Of a stretch of 64,000 nt of DNA, positions 24,786 to 34,661 are shown piece after piece. The notes below the pieces were generated by a model. The model made no database searches and had not been told where the DNA came from. It saw nothing but the letters and a program-made list of their open reading frames with translations. The translations under genes and the position numbers were made by a program. This stretch comes from JAMHWF01 sp048500255. Lineage in GTDB: Bacteria > Pseudomonadota > Gammaproteobacteria > Burkholderiales > Burkholderiaceae_C. The stretch covers positions 53,618-117,617 of the forward strand of contig JASNYH010000010.1 in assembly GCA_048500255.1 (NCBI GenBank), given 5' to 3'. The stretch's first letter is position 1. The number at the start of each line of letters is the position of its first letter.

Positions 24786-25415
24786 GTGAGCGTCCAGCCG
24801 CTGAACTTTTCGACCGGCGCCGCCGACGACAGCGACGAGCTGGCGCGCGCCGAGGTCTACGGCCTGCTGGCCGCGCTGTACTACGAGCCGCCCGAGCCCG
24901 CGCTGTACGAGCAGCTGCGCGTCGCCGTCACCGAGGCGCCGGCGCGCGGCGCCTTTCTCGAGTCGAGCTGGGGCGAGCTCGTCGCGGCGTCGCGGCGGCT
25001 CTCGCTCGATGCCGTGCGCGACGAGTACGCGGCGCTGTTCGGCGGCCTCGGCAAGCCCGAGGTCTTCCTCTACGGCTCGTACTACCTTGCCGGCGCGTTG
25101 AACGAGAAGCCGCTCGTCGCGCTGCGCGACGACCTGCGCGCGCTCGGCCTGACGCGCGACGACGCGATGAGCGAGACCGAGGATCACGTCGCCTACCTGT
25201 GCGAGGCGATGCGCTGGCTGATCGCCGGCGACGACGTCGCGGTGTCGAACCTGGCGGCGCAGCAGCGCTTCTTCGCGGCGCACCTGCGGTCCTGGCTGCC
25301 GCAGATGTCGGACGCGATCGCGGCGCACCCGCGCGCCGACTTCTATCGCGCGCTGGCCGGCTTCACGCGCGCCTTCGTCGACGTCGAGGCGCAGGGGTTC
25401 GACCTGCTCGGTTGA
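24786..25415 (+). CDS. TorD-family molybdoenzyme chaperone
   Basis: 209 residues, all-helical TorD/DmsD type (here 'FdhX-like'), which binds the TAT signal of a molybdoenzyme and protects it until the cofactor is inserted. Features: 'ARAEVYGLLAALYYEPPEPA' near the start, 'VRDEYAALFGGLGKPEVFLY' and 'GSYYLAGALNEKPLVALRDD', then 'EDHVAYLCEAMRWLIAGDD', close to the TorD signature. It starts at GTG 24786, 13 bases after the iron-sulfur gene. Converges on the histidine kinase gene with only 10 bases between stops. The client is very likely the FdhA at 29603. Confidence 0.85.
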   Translation: MSVQPLNFSTGAADDSDELARAEVYGLLAALYYEPPEPALYEQLRVAVTEAPARGAFLESSWGELVAASRRLSLDAVRDEYAALFGGLGKPEVFLYGSYYLAGALNEKPLVALRDDLRALGLTRDDAMSETEDHVAYLCEAMRWLIAGDDVAVSNLAAQQRFFAAHLRSWLPQMSDAIAAHPRADFYRALAGFTRAFVDVEAQGFDLLG

Positions 25416-25425
25416 ACCTCGCGCA

Positions 25426-27429
25426 TCACGCGCCCGCCGGCGCGGCGTCGGGCGCCCGCGGTTCGGTGCGCAGGAAGACGCGGAACACGGCACCGCCGCC
25501 GGCGGCGTTGGCTGCGCGCAGGTCGCCTCCGTAGCGCTCGACGATGCCGCGGCTGATCCACAGCCCGAGCCCCGTGCCCTCGCGCTTGGTCGTGAAGAAG
25601 GGGCGGAACAGACGCTCGAGCGTCTCGGGCGTCAGGCCGGCGCCGCTGTCGGCGACCGAGATCTCGACGCCGTCTCCGTTCCAGTCGCGCGTGGCCAGCG
25701 CCAGCGTGCCGCCGTCGGGCATGGCGTGGATCGCGTTGACCAGCAGGTTGATCAGCACCTGCTGCAGCTCGGAGCGGTTGATGCCCACGCGCCGCGTCGC
25801 GCGCCAGTCTCGGCGCAGCTCGATGCGCGTGCGCGCCAGCAGATGGCCGACGAGCACCAGGCTGTCGTCGATCGCCTCGGCCGGCTCGATCGTCTCGACG
25901 TAGCCGGCGTACTCCGTCGGCCGCGCAAACTGCAGCAGCCGCGTCACGATCAGCCGCATGCGCTCGATCTGCTCGTCGATCAGGCGCAGCTCGGCGCCGG
26001 CGGCGTCGGCGTGCGCGCCGAGCAGCTCGCGCAGCAGGTCGAGGTTGCCCTGGATCACGGCGATCGGGTTGTTGACCTCGTGCGCAATGCTCGCCGTGAG
26101 CTGGCCGATCGCGGCCAGCTTCTCCGACTTGACGAGCTGCTCCTGCGCCGCCTTCAGCGAGGCGTTGCTCGCCTCGAGGTCGGCCGTGCGCTCGGCGACC
26201 TTGCGGTCGAGCTCCTCGCCCCAGCGCTGCAGCGCGCGCTGCTTGTCGTCGATCGTGTCGAGCAGGTGGTCGAGGTGCACGGCGAGCGCGCCGATCTCGT
26301 CCGTCGCCTCGACGGAGCCCACGCGCGCACGCGACGCGCCGCCCTCGACGAGGTGCATCGTGCGCGTCATCTGCTCGAGCGGGCGGAAGATGGCGCGCGC
26401 CCAGCGCAGCGCGAGGCGCGCCGCCAGCGCCATCACGCTGGCGAACACGGCGGCGATCGTCGCCAGCACGCCGTACTTGAGCCAGATGAAAGGGCGCTCG
26501 AGGAAGCCCACGTAGAGCATGCCCACGCGCTGGCCGGAGCGGTCGGCCAGCGGCTGGTAGGCCGAGACGTACCAGTCGTCGACGACGAAGGCGCTGTCGA
26601 GCCAGGTGCCGCCCCGGCCGAGCACGGCGTCGCGCACTTCCTTCGACACGCGCGTGCCGATGGCGCGCTCCTCGAACAGCCGCACGTTCGTGGTGATGCG
26701 CACGTCGCCGAGAAAGAGCGTCGCCGTGCCCTTGCTGCCGAAGGGCAGAGAACCGGCCGGATAGACGATCTCGTTGATGTGGTCGATGAACGGCAGGTTG
26801 CGGTTGAGCAGCACGCCGCCCTGCAGGTGGCCGAGCACGCTGCCGTCGGTGGCGACGACGGGCGCGTTGGCCAGCACGAGCATCGCGCGCTCTTCGTGCG
26901 TGCGCGTCGTCGGCGCCGCGCCGCGCGTGGCCACCAGCGGCACGGCGACGCGCTCGGCGAGGTGCGGCGCGAGCTGAGCGATGCGCTCGGGCGACACGAT
27001 CTCGATCGCCGCGCCGGCCTCGAAGCGCGCGTCGATCGGTGGGGCCGGGCTGTCGTCGGCCTTCCAGCCCCAGTCGGTGGCGCGCAGCCGACCGTCCGCG
27101 CCGTGCAGGTTGAGAAAATCGAGCTGCGCCCCGGTGCGAAAGTTGTGCAGCAGCGGCTGCAGCGATTGCGGCTGCGTCAGCGCCGCGTGCAGCCGCACCG
27201 AGCCGGCGATCGCGGCAGTGCCGGTGTCGACCTCGCCGAGCACGCGATCGAAGTAGCCCCGCGCGACGGCGAGGTCGCTGCGCACCTTCGTGATCAGCAG
27301 CCGGTCGAGCGTGACGTTGCCCCACAGCAGCACGATGACTGCCAGCAGCGGCAGCATCACCGCCAGCGGCAGCAGCGCGAGCGCGAGCAGCTTGCGCCGG
27401 ATCGGCAGCTGCGCGAAGCGAGGGAGCAT
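25426..27429 (-). CDS. Sensor histidine kinase with double-Cache periplasmic domain
   Basis: Probable sensor for formate dehydrogenase expression. 667 residues: membrane helix at about 14-36, Cache-like periplasmic sensor to about 310, second helix at about 316-338, HAMP, coiled coil at about 395-435, HisKA with the phospho-acceptor His450 in 'TASIAHEVNNPIAV', and an HATPase with 'LLVNAIHAMPDGG', 'VADSGAGL' and 'GTGLGLWISRGIVERYGG'. It is the partner of the sigma-54 activator encoded just upstream (136-base gap with an intergenic repeat). The gene order and site between accessory and structural fdh genes make formate or a related small acid the likely signal (inference). Confidence 0.9.
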   Translation of the reverse strand: MLPRFAQLPIRRKLLALALLPLAVMLPLLAVIVLLWGNVTLDRLLITKVRSDLAVARGYFDRVLGEVDTGTAAIAGSVRLHAALTQPQSLQPLLHNFRTGAQLDFLNLHGADGRLRATDWGWKADDSPAPPIDARFEAGAAIEIVSPERIAQLAPHLAERVAVPLVATRGAAPTTRTHEERAMLVLANAPVVATDGSVLGHLQGGVLLNRNLPFIDHINEIVYPAGSLPFGSKGTATLFLGDVRITTNVRLFEERAIGTRVSKEVRDAVLGRGGTWLDSAFVVDDWYVSAYQPLADRSGQRVGMLYVGFLERPFIWLKYGVLATIAAVFASVMALAARLALRWARAIFRPLEQMTRTMHLVEGGASRARVGSVEATDEIGALAVHLDHLLDTIDDKQRALQRWGEELDRKVAERTADLEASNASLKAAQEQLVKSEKLAAIGQLTASIAHEVNNPIAVIQGNLDLLRELLGAHADAAGAELRLIDEQIERMRLIVTRLLQFARPTEYAGYVETIEPAEAIDDSLVLVGHLLARTRIELRRDWRATRRVGINRSELQQVLINLLVNAIHAMPDGGTLALATRDWNGDGVEISVADSGAGLTPETLERLFRPFFTTKREGTGLGLWISRGIVERYGGDLRAANAAGGGAVFRVFLRTEPRAPDAAPAGA

Positions 27430-27500
27430 GTCAGATGCGCCGCGCGAAGCGAGACGGGCGACGCATCGAGACGGCCGATCCGAGCGGCCACCGCGGATCC

Positions 27501-27562
27501 GGCCTTGCCGGTCCGCTGGTGGCGCCCCCTGGGGGGAGCGCCGAAGGCGCTACGGGGGGGAC
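27501..27562. repeat. GC-rich intergenic repeat, copy 1
   Basis: In the minus-strand orientation it reads as a run of C, then GTAGCGCCTTCGGCGCTCC, then CCCCAGGGGGCGCC and CAGCGG. It aligns along its length with the stretch at 51411-51480 (CCCCCACGCTCGCCTTGCTC, then GCTGCCCCCCGAGGGGGCGC). The core can form a C-run/G-run hairpin. It fills the gap between the histidine kinase and response regulator genes. Repeats of this type are scattered between genes in many Burkholderiales. Confidence 0.6.
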
Positions 27563-27565
27563 CAT

Positions 27566-28969
<1,404 letters not shown>

Positions 28970-28991
28970 GGCGGCAAAGGCGGGCGCGTCG

Positions 28992-28997
28992 ATTCTA
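28992..28997 (-). promoter_or_regulatory. Candidate -10 box of the sigma-54 activator/kinase operon
   Basis: TAGAAT on the minus strand, 23 bases before the chosen GTG start of the response regulator. Same hexamer as before DUF3460, metG and argH. It supports the shorter start, because the longer reading frame would place this box inside the gene. Confidence 0.4.
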
Positions 28998-29111
28998 GAA
29001 GGCGGCGCCTGAGCGCGCCGGCGGCGCGCGCGGCGTCTCGCGCGCGTGGCCGCCGAAAAAAAATCCTCGCTGCAGCGCAGCGCGCGGATGAGAGGGGTTC
29101 CTATCTGGGGA

Positions 29112-29146
29112 GCGACAACCTGTCGCGAAGGTCGACAAGCTGTCGC
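29112..29146. promoter_or_regulatory. Paired upstream activating sites (CGAC-N5-GTCG)
   Basis: Two near-identical dyads, CGACAACCTGTCG at 29113-29125 and CGACAAGCTGTCG at 29133-29145, centres 20 bases apart, about two helical turns, so on the same face of the DNA. They lie 216 to 249 bases upstream of the first fdh start codon, a normal distance for enhancer sites of an NtrC-type activator, whose gene starts next to them. Confidence 0.6.
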
Positions 29147-29206
29147 ATGCCATCGAACGATCGCCTTGCGTCCACGGGTCGGCGCGCGCCGCCGTGCGCG
29201 CGTGCA

Positions 29207-29219
29207 CGACCGTTTGTCG
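29207..29219. promoter_or_regulatory. Third upstream activating site (CGAC-N5-GTCG)
   Basis: CGACCGTTTGTCG: the same CGAC-N5-GTCG frame as the pair at 29113 and 29133, with GTCG preceded by T as in both others. Its centre is 74 bases (about seven turns) from the second site, so all three could be on one face. Weaker than the pair because the left inner A is replaced. Confidence 0.45.
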
Positions 29220-29361
29220 CACGCCGTCGAGCGCAGGCGCCGCGCGCGCGCCGGCCCGCGGGTTAGGCCCGTCTTGCAATGGGTTCTCACATCGCAGTAG
29301 AAACGGCTATGAAGCGCGTGGCATATCTCGGCCGCTCGCGCTATGCACAGGAGAACCGACG

Positions 29362-29574
29362 ATGCCCCAACCGCAAGACCCGATCAGCCGTCGCCGCGTC
29401 TTCAAGGCGGCCGGTGCTGCAGGAGCGCTCGCCGCCGTCGCCGCGGCTGTTCCGCTGGCCCAGCGCGACGTTCAGCAGGCCGGCGCGACCGACGACAAGA
29501 AGGCGCCTGCCGGGAGCGCCGGCTATCGCCTGACGGAACACGTGCTGCGCTACTACGAAACGACGCGCACCTGA
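29362..29574 (+). CDS. Small TAT-signal protein of the formate dehydrogenase operon
   Basis: 70 residues, first gene of the structural fdh operon. The N-terminus is a twin-arginine signal: 'ISRRRVFKAAGAAGALAAVA', followed by a short tail ending 'LTEHVLRYYETTRT'. Proteins of this kind are described as 'formate dehydrogenase region TAT target' and are short and conserved in position before fdhA. The function is unknown; it may help export or maturation. ATG 29362 has AGGAG 9 bases upstream. It is 28 bases before fdhA. Confidence 0.85.
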   Translation: MPQPQDPISRRRVFKAAGAAGALAAVAAAVPLAQRDVQQAGATDDKKAPAGSAGYRLTEHVLRYYETTRT

Positions 29575-29602
29575 CACACCCCGCGCACACCAGGAGACCT
29601 CC

Positions 29603-32554
29603 ATGCTGCTCACGCGTAAATCCCCGGGCGCGGGCGAAGCCTCGTCGTCGTCGCTCGTCGCCAGCCTGACGCGCGGTGTGTCGCGCGCGATCCCCACGAT
29701 GGACCGCCGCGCCTTCCTGCGCCGCTCCGGGCTCGGACTCGGCGCCGGCCTGGCCGCCTCGCAGCTGACGCTGGTGAAGAAGGCGCAGGCCGCCGACCCT
29801 CCGGCCGGCGGCGGCGCGCGCAAGATCGAGGTGCGGCGCACGGTGTGCGGCCACTGCTCGGTGGGCTGCGCGGTCGACGCCGTCGTCGAGAACGGCGTGT
29901 GGGTGCGCCAGGAGCCGGTGTTCGATTCGCCGTTGAACCTCGGTGCGCACTGCGCCAAGGGCGCCGCGCTGCGCGAGCACGGCCACGGGGAGTACCGCCT
30001 GAAGACGCCGATGAAACTCGTCAACGGCAAGTACGAGCGCATCAGCTGGGACCAGGCCTACGACGAGATCGCGGCCAGGATGCTCGAGCTGCGCAAGCAG
30101 AGCGGCCCCGACTCGATCTTCTTCGTCGGCTCGTCCAAGCACAACAACGAGCAGTCGTACCTGATGCGCAAGTGGGTCAGCCTCTGGGGCACGAACAACA
30201 CCGACCACCAGGCGCGCATCTGTCACTCGACCACCGTCGCCGGCGTCGCCAACACCTGGGGCTACGGCGCGATGACGAACTCCTACAACGACATGCGCAA
30301 CTCGAAGGCGGCGCTGTACATCGGCTCGAACGCCGCCGAGGCGCATCCGGTGTCGCTGCTGCACATGCTGCATGCCAAGGAGACGGGCACGAAGATGATC
30401 GTGGTCGACCCGCGCTTCACGCGCACCGCCGCCAAGGCCGACCAGTACATCCGCATCCGTTCGGGCACCGACATCCCGTTCCTGTTCGGCATGCTGCACC
30501 ACATCTTCAAGAACGGCTGGGAGGACAAGAAGTTCATCGCCGATCGCGTCTACGGCATGGACAAGATCCGCGAGGAAGTCCTGACCAAGTGGACGCCCGA
30601 CAAGGTGCAGGAGGCCTGCGGCGTCGACGAGGCGACCATGTACCTGGCCGCCAAGACGATGGCCGAGAACCGGCCGAGCACGCTCGTGTGGTGCATGGGC
30701 CAGACGCAGCACTCGATCGGCAACGCGATGGTGCGCGCCTCGTGCATCGTGCAGCTGGCGCTGGGCAACATCGGCGTGTCGGGCGGCGGCGCGAACATCT
30801 TTCGCGGCCACGACAACGTGCAGGGCGCCACCGACATCGGCCCCAACCCCGACTCGCTGCCCGGCTACTACGGCCTGGCCGAAGGCTCGTGGAAGCACTT
30901 CGCCAAGGTCTGGGACGTCGACTTCGAGTGGATCAAGAAGCAGTACGCGCCGGGCATGATGACCAAGTCGGGCATGACGGTGTCGCGCTGGATCGACGGC
31001 GTGCTCGAGAAGAACGAGCTGATCGATCAGGACAGCAACCTGCGCGGGCTGTTCTTCTGGGGCCATGCGCCCAACTCGCAGAGCCGCGGCCTCGAGATGA
31101 AGCGTGCGATGGACAAGCTCGACCTGCTGGTCGTGATCGACCCGTATCCGTCGGCGACGGCGGCGATGGCGGCGATGCCGGGCAAGTCGGAGGATCTGAA
31201 TCCGAATCGCGCCGTCTACCTGCTGCCTGCGGCCACGCAGTTCGAGACCTCGGGCTCGGTGACGGCGTCCAACCGTTCGCTGCAATGGCGCGAGAAGGTG
31301 ATCGAGCCGCTGTTCGAGTCGCGCAGCGACCACATGATCATGTACCAGCTCGCCGAGAAGCTCGGCTTCGGCAAGGAGCTGGTCAAGAACTTCAAGATGC
31401 AGAAGGTCAAGGGCATGGACGAGCCCCTGCCCGAGGACATCCTGCGCGAGGTCAACCGCTCGTGCTGGACCATCGGCTACACCGGCCAGAGTCCCGAGCG
31501 CCTGAAGGCGCACATGCGCAACATGCACGTCTTCGACGTGAAGACGCTGCGCGCCAAGGGCGGCGTCGACAAGGAGACCGGCTACAAGCTCGACGGCGAC
31601 TACTACGGCCTGCCGTGGCCGTGCTACGGCACGGCGGCGATCAAGCACCCGGGATCGCCCAATCTGTACGACACGTCCAAGGCCATGATGGACGGCGGCG
31701 GCAACTTCCGCGCCAACTTCGGCGTCGAGCGCGAGGGCGTCAACCTGCTGGCCGAGGACGGCTCGCACTCCAAGGGCGCCGAGATCACGACGGGATACCC
31801 CGAGTTCGACCACGTGCTGCTCAAGAAGCTCGGCTGGTGGGCCGACCTGACCGACGCCGAGAAGGCGGCCGCCGAAGGCAAGAACTGGAAGACGGATTTG
31901 TCCGGCGGCATCCAGCGCGTCGCGATGGCGCACGGCTGCCACCCCTGGGGCAACGCCAAGGCGCGCGCCGTGGTGTGGAACTTCCCCGACCCGGTGCCGC
32001 TGCATCGCGAGCCGATCTATTCGCCGCGCGCCGACCTGATCGCCAAGTATCCGACGCACGACGACAAGAAGGCGTTCTGGCGCCTGCCCACGCTCTACAA
32101 GACGGTGCAGGAGAAGAACAAGGACATCGGCAAGGAGTTCCCGCTCATCATGACGAGCGGTCGCCTCGTCGAGTTCGAAGGCGGCGGCGAGGAGACGCGC
32201 TCCAACCCGTGGCTGGCCGAACTGCAGCAGGACATGTTCGTCGAGATCAACCCGGCCGCCGCCAACGACCGCGGCATCCGCAACGGCGAGATGGTCTGGG
32301 TGCGCACGCCGTCCGGCGCGCGCCTGAACGTCAAGGCGCTCGTCACCGAGCGCGTCGACCGCGGAACCGTGTTTCTGCCGTTCCACTTCTCGGGGCGATG
32401 GCAGGGCGTCGACCTCAAGCCCTACTACCCGGCGAACGCCTACCCGGTGGTGCGCGGCGAGGCCGTCAACACGGCGACGACCTACGGCTACGACAGCGTC
32501 ACGATGATGCAGGAAACGAAGACGACGGTCTGTCAGGTCGAGAAGGCCGCGTAA
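29603..32554 (+). CDS. fdhA: Formate dehydrogenase, molybdopterin catalytic subunit
   Basis: Oxidises formate to CO2 at a molybdenum or tungsten bis-MGD centre, on the periplasmic side. 983 residues. Unusual 32-residue leader, then the TAT motif 'MDRRAFLRRSGLGLGAGLAA' with cleavage after AQA near 63. The [4Fe-4S] ligands are Cys82, Cys85, Cys89 and Cys117. The metal ligand is Cys207 in 'QARICHSTTVAG', so this is the cysteine and not the selenocysteine form. The C-terminal pterin domain has 'PLIMTSGRLVEFEGGGEETR' and 'VFLPFHFSGRW'. AGGAG 10 bases before the ATG. It is followed by fdhB after 12 bases. Size and neighbours resemble the three-subunit membrane-bound FDH of Burkholderiales and Wolinella type. 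Confidence 0.95.
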   Translation: MLLTRKSPGAGEASSSSLVASLTRGVSRAIPTMDRRAFLRRSGLGLGAGLAASQLTLVKKAQAADPPAGGGARKIEVRRTVCGHCSVGCAVDAVVENGVWVRQEPVFDSPLNLGAHCAKGAALREHGHGEYRLKTPMKLVNGKYERISWDQAYDEIAARMLELRKQSGPDSIFFVGSSKHNNEQSYLMRKWVSLWGTNNTDHQARICHSTTVAGVANTWGYGAMTNSYNDMRNSKAALYIGSNAAEAHPVSLLHMLHAKETGTKMIVVDPRFTRTAAKADQYIRIRSGTDIPFLFGMLHHIFKNGWEDKKFIADRVYGMDKIREEVLTKWTPDKVQEACGVDEATMYLAAKTMAENRPSTLVWCMGQTQHSIGNAMVRASCIVQLALGNIGVSGGGANIFRGHDNVQGATDIGPNPDSLPGYYGLAEGSWKHFAKVWDVDFEWIKKQYAPGMMTKSGMTVSRWIDGVLEKNELIDQDSNLRGLFFWGHAPNSQSRGLEMKRAMDKLDLLVVIDPYPSATAAMAAMPGKSEDLNPNRAVYLLPAATQFETSGSVTASNRSLQWREKVIEPLFESRSDHMIMYQLAEKLGFGKELVKNFKMQKVKGMDEPLPEDILREVNRSCWTIGYTGQSPERLKAHMRNMHVFDVKTLRAKGGVDKETGYKLDGDYYGLPWPCYGTAAIKHPGSPNLYDTSKAMMDGGGNFRANFGVEREGVNLLAEDGSHSKGAEITTGYPEFDHVLLKKLGWWADLTDAEKAAAEGKNWKTDLSGGIQRVAMAHGCHPWGNAKARAVVWNFPDPVPLHREPIYSPRADLIAKYPTHDDKKAFWRLPTLYKTVQEKNKDIGKEFPLIMTSGRLVEFEGGGEETRSNPWLAELQQDMFVEINPAAANDRGIRNGEMVWVRTPSGARLNVKALVTERVDRGTVFLPFHFSGRWQGVDLKPYYPANAYPVVRGEAVNTATTYGYDSVTMMQETKTTVCQVEKAA

Positions 32555-32566
32555 AGGAGCGACGAC

Positions 32567-33202
32567 ATGGCACGAATGAAATTCATCTGCGATGCCGAGC
32601 GCTGCATCGAGTGCAACGGCTGCGTGACGGCCTGCAAGCAGGAGCACGAGGTGCCGTGGGGCGTGAACCGCCGCCGCGTCGTCACGCTCAACGACGGCCT
32701 GCCCGGCGAGCGCAGCATCTCGGTGGCGTGCATGCACTGCTCCGACGCGCCGTGCATGGCGGTGTGCCCGGTCGACTGCTTCTATCGCACCGACGAGGGC
32801 GTCGTGCTGCACGACAAGGACGTCTGCATCGGCTGCGGCTACTGCTCGTACGCCTGCCCGTTCGGCGCGCCGCAGTTCCCGACCAACGGCAACTTCGGCC
32901 TGCGCGGCAAGATGGACAAGTGCACGTTCTGCGCCGGCGGCCCCGAGGACAACGGCAGTCAGGTCGAATTCGACAAGTACGGCCGCAACCGCCTGTCCGA
33001 AGGCAAGCTGCCGGCCTGCGCCGAGATGTGCTCGACCAAGGCGCTGCTCGGCGGCGACGGCGACGTCGTGGCCGACATCTTCCGCACGCGCGTGCTCGCG
33101 CGCGGCAAGGGCAGCGAGGTCTGGGGCTGGGGCACGGCCTACGGCCGGCCGTCGCAGGGCGGCGGCGCCAACGAACCGAAGCCGACGGGGACCAAGTCAT
33201 GA
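32567..33202 (+). CDS. fdhB: Formate dehydrogenase, iron-sulfur subunit
   Basis: Passes electrons from FdhA to the cytochrome b subunit. 211 residues, DMSO-reductase-type four-cluster ferredoxin. Cysteine sets: 'CDAERCIECNGCVTACKQ' near 9-26, 'CMHCSDAPCMAVCPVDC' near 55-71, 'CIGCGYCSYACPFG' near 87-100, 'CTFC' near 122, and 'CAEMCSTKALLGG' near 148. No signal peptide of its own, so it is presumably exported with FdhA through the TAT system. No C-terminal membrane anchor as in FdnH. Its stop overlaps the ATG of the lipoprotein gene. Confidence 0.93.
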   Translation: MARMKFICDAERCIECNGCVTACKQEHEVPWGVNRRRVVTLNDGLPGERSISVACMHCSDAPCMAVCPVDCFYRTDEGVVLHDKDVCIGCGYCSYACPFGAPQFPTNGNFGLRGKMDKCTFCAGGPEDNGSQVEFDKYGRNRLSEGKLPACAEMCSTKALLGGDGDVVADIFRTRVLARGKGSEVWGWGTAYGRPSQGGGANEPKPTGTKS

Positions 33203-33447
33203 CGGGACGCAACCAACAACTCACCTGGATCGCGGGCGCGGCGCTGGCGCTGGGGCTGGCCGGCTGCGGCGAGAAGCCGCAAGTCCTCGAGGCCGGCAAG
33301 AGGAAGCCCGACGCCAAGTCGTGGGAGTCGGCCGCCTCGCCGTACGCCGCCGCCGGCTACAAGCCCGGCGACAGGGCCGCTTGGGAGCAGCAACTGCGCA
33401 CGCGCGCGCAGTCGCAGAACGAGTACGCGCGCGACGTCAGCAAGTGA
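33199..33447 (+). CDS. Small lipoprotein of the formate dehydrogenase operon
   Basis: 82 residues. Lipobox 'ALALGLAGCGEKP' with the modified Cys23, then a basic and polar domain with 'SWESAASPYAAAGYKPGDRAAWEQ'. It is translationally coupled to fdhB (ATGA) and precedes fdhC by 25 bases. Similar small proteins occur at this position in related loci. Probably tethered in the inner or outer membrane near the complex; an assembly role is inference. Confidence 0.8.
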   Translation: MTGRNQQLTWIAGAALALGLAGCGEKPQVLEAGKRKPDAKSWESAASPYAAAGYKPGDRAAWEQQLRTRAQSQNEYARDVSK

Positions 33448-33472
33448 CGGCGCGCTGCACGGAGGACCGACG

Positions 33473-34624
33473 ATGCGAGGCTCGATGAGGCAGTGGGCGC
33501 TCGGTGCGGTGTTCGCGCTGGCGCTCGGCGGCGCCTGGGCGCAGCAGCAACCGGATGCGGCGGCGGCAGCCACCGGCCAGGCGACAGCGCCTCCGGCCGG
33601 CTTTGTCGCGCCGCCCGAGCCGCAGCCCGGCGAGACGAACGCCCAGCGCGCGAAGACGCAGCCGGGCAACAACGCGCCCTTCTGGCGCGCCGTGCGCGAG
33701 TCGGGCGAGCGGCAGGGCTATTCGAGCCTGCCGGGCGTCGAGATGGGCACGCTGGTGCAGGAGTTCCGCCAGTACCCCGGCTCGATGTACACCACCGCCG
33801 GCGAGGCCTGGCGCCAGGTGCGCAACGACTGGATCATCCCGTACGGCGGCGCGCTGCTGCTCATCGTCGCCGTGGCGATCGCGCTGTTCTTCTGGCGCGT
33901 CGGCAAGCTCGGCCACGCCGAGCCCGACGGGCCGCAGCAGATCGAGCGCTTCACGCCGTTCGAGCGCGCGGCGCACTGGAGCAACGCGATCGCCTTCGTC
34001 ATCCTCGCCGTGTCGGGTCTGGTGATGGCGTTCGGCAAGTTCGTTCTGCTGCCGCTGATCGGCAGCACGCTGTTCGGCTGGCTGACGTATGCGCTGAAGA
34101 CGGCGCACAACTTCGCCGGCCCGGTGTTCGCCGTTTCGCTGCTCGTCGTGATCGTCACCTTCGTGCGCGACAACCTGCCGCGCAAGGGCGACCTGCACTG
34201 GCTCGTGCGCTTCGGCGGCCTGATGTCGGAGCGCGAGATCCCCTCGCACCGCTTCAATGCCGGCGAGAAGCTGATCTTCTGGCTCGGCGTGTTCGGGCTC
34301 GGCATCGTCGTCGTCGGCTCGGGGCTGGTGCTCGACAAGCTGGTGCCGGGGCTGGCCTACACGCGCGGCGAGATGCAGATCGCGCACCTCGTGCACGGCG
34401 TCGCGACGATACTGATGATGGCGATGTTCCTCGGCCACATCTACATCGGCACGATCGGCATGCGCGGCGCCTACGCCGCGATGCGCCACGGCTGGGTCGA
34501 CAACGAATGGGCGCGCGAGCACCACGAGCACTGGCACGAAGACATCGAGGCCGGCCGCATTCCGGCGCGGCGCTCCGCCGAGGCCCGCTCGGCGCCGGCG
34601 CAGCGACCGCTCGCCCAGGGCTGA
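33473..34624 (+). CDS. fdhC: Formate dehydrogenase, cytochrome b556 subunit
   Basis: Di-heme membrane anchor that passes electrons to the quinone pool. 383 residues. Signal peptide to about 23 ('WALGAVFALALGGAWAQ'), a periplasmic stretch to about 120, a first helix ('YGGALLLIVAVAIALFFW'), then the FdnI-type four-helix core: 'ERFTPFERAAHWSNAIAFVI' with a heme histidine, 'LKTAHNFAGPVFAVSLL', 'EKLIFWLGVFGLGIVVVGSG', and 'IAHLVHGVATILMMAMFLGH' with further histidines. His-rich tail. The long N-terminal periplasmic part is typical of the beta-proteobacterial form. Confidence 0.92.
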   Translation: MRGSMRQWALGAVFALALGGAWAQQQPDAAAAATGQATAPPAGFVAPPEPQPGETNAQRAKTQPGNNAPFWRAVRESGERQGYSSLPGVEMGTLVQEFRQYPGSMYTTAGEAWRQVRNDWIIPYGGALLLIVAVAIALFFWRVGKLGHAEPDGPQQIERFTPFERAAHWSNAIAFVILAVSGLVMAFGKFVLLPLIGSTLFGWLTYALKTAHNFAGPVFAVSLLVVIVTFVRDNLPRKGDLHWLVRFGGLMSEREIPSHRFNAGEKLIFWLGVFGLGIVVVGSGLVLDKLVPGLAYTRGEMQIAHLVHGVATILMMAMFLGHIYIGTIGMRGAYAAMRHGWVDNEWAREHHEHWHEDIEAGRIPARRSAEARSAPAQRPLAQG

Positions 34625-34661
34625 ATCGCAACCACGATCCGTCACGACGAGGGAGTCCACG

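Larger units (their letters stand above)
28970..29361. other. Divergent regulatory region between the activator gene and the fdh operon
   Basis: 392 bases without a gene. It holds, from left to right, the TAGAAT box of the activator operon, an A8 run at 29055-29062, two CGAC-N5-GTCG dyads 20 bases apart (29113-29145) and a third at 29207-29219. To the right are a TTGCAA-N18-TAGAAA pair (29275-29304) and the Shine-Dalgarno AGGAG of the first fdh gene (29349-29353). No full sigma-54 -24/-12 element was found; the nearest GG-N10-GC is at 29282-29295 and matches only the invariant bases. Confidence 0.6.

Noticed and set aside
29280..29296. Possible sigma-54 promoter before the fdh operon
   Set aside because: GG-N10-GC is present, but the surrounding bases do not match TGGCAC and TTGCA. 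Nearby AGGCCCGTCTTGC has a spacing of 8 instead of 10. Not strong enough to annotate.
30221..30223. Selenocysteine at the FdhA active site
   Set aside because: The codon is TGT, so Cys207 is encoded; there is no in-frame TGA.
29402..32812. 1136-codon open frame on the minus strand opposite fdhA
   Set aside because: Antisense shadow of a highly conserved molybdoenzyme; no recognisable protein features.
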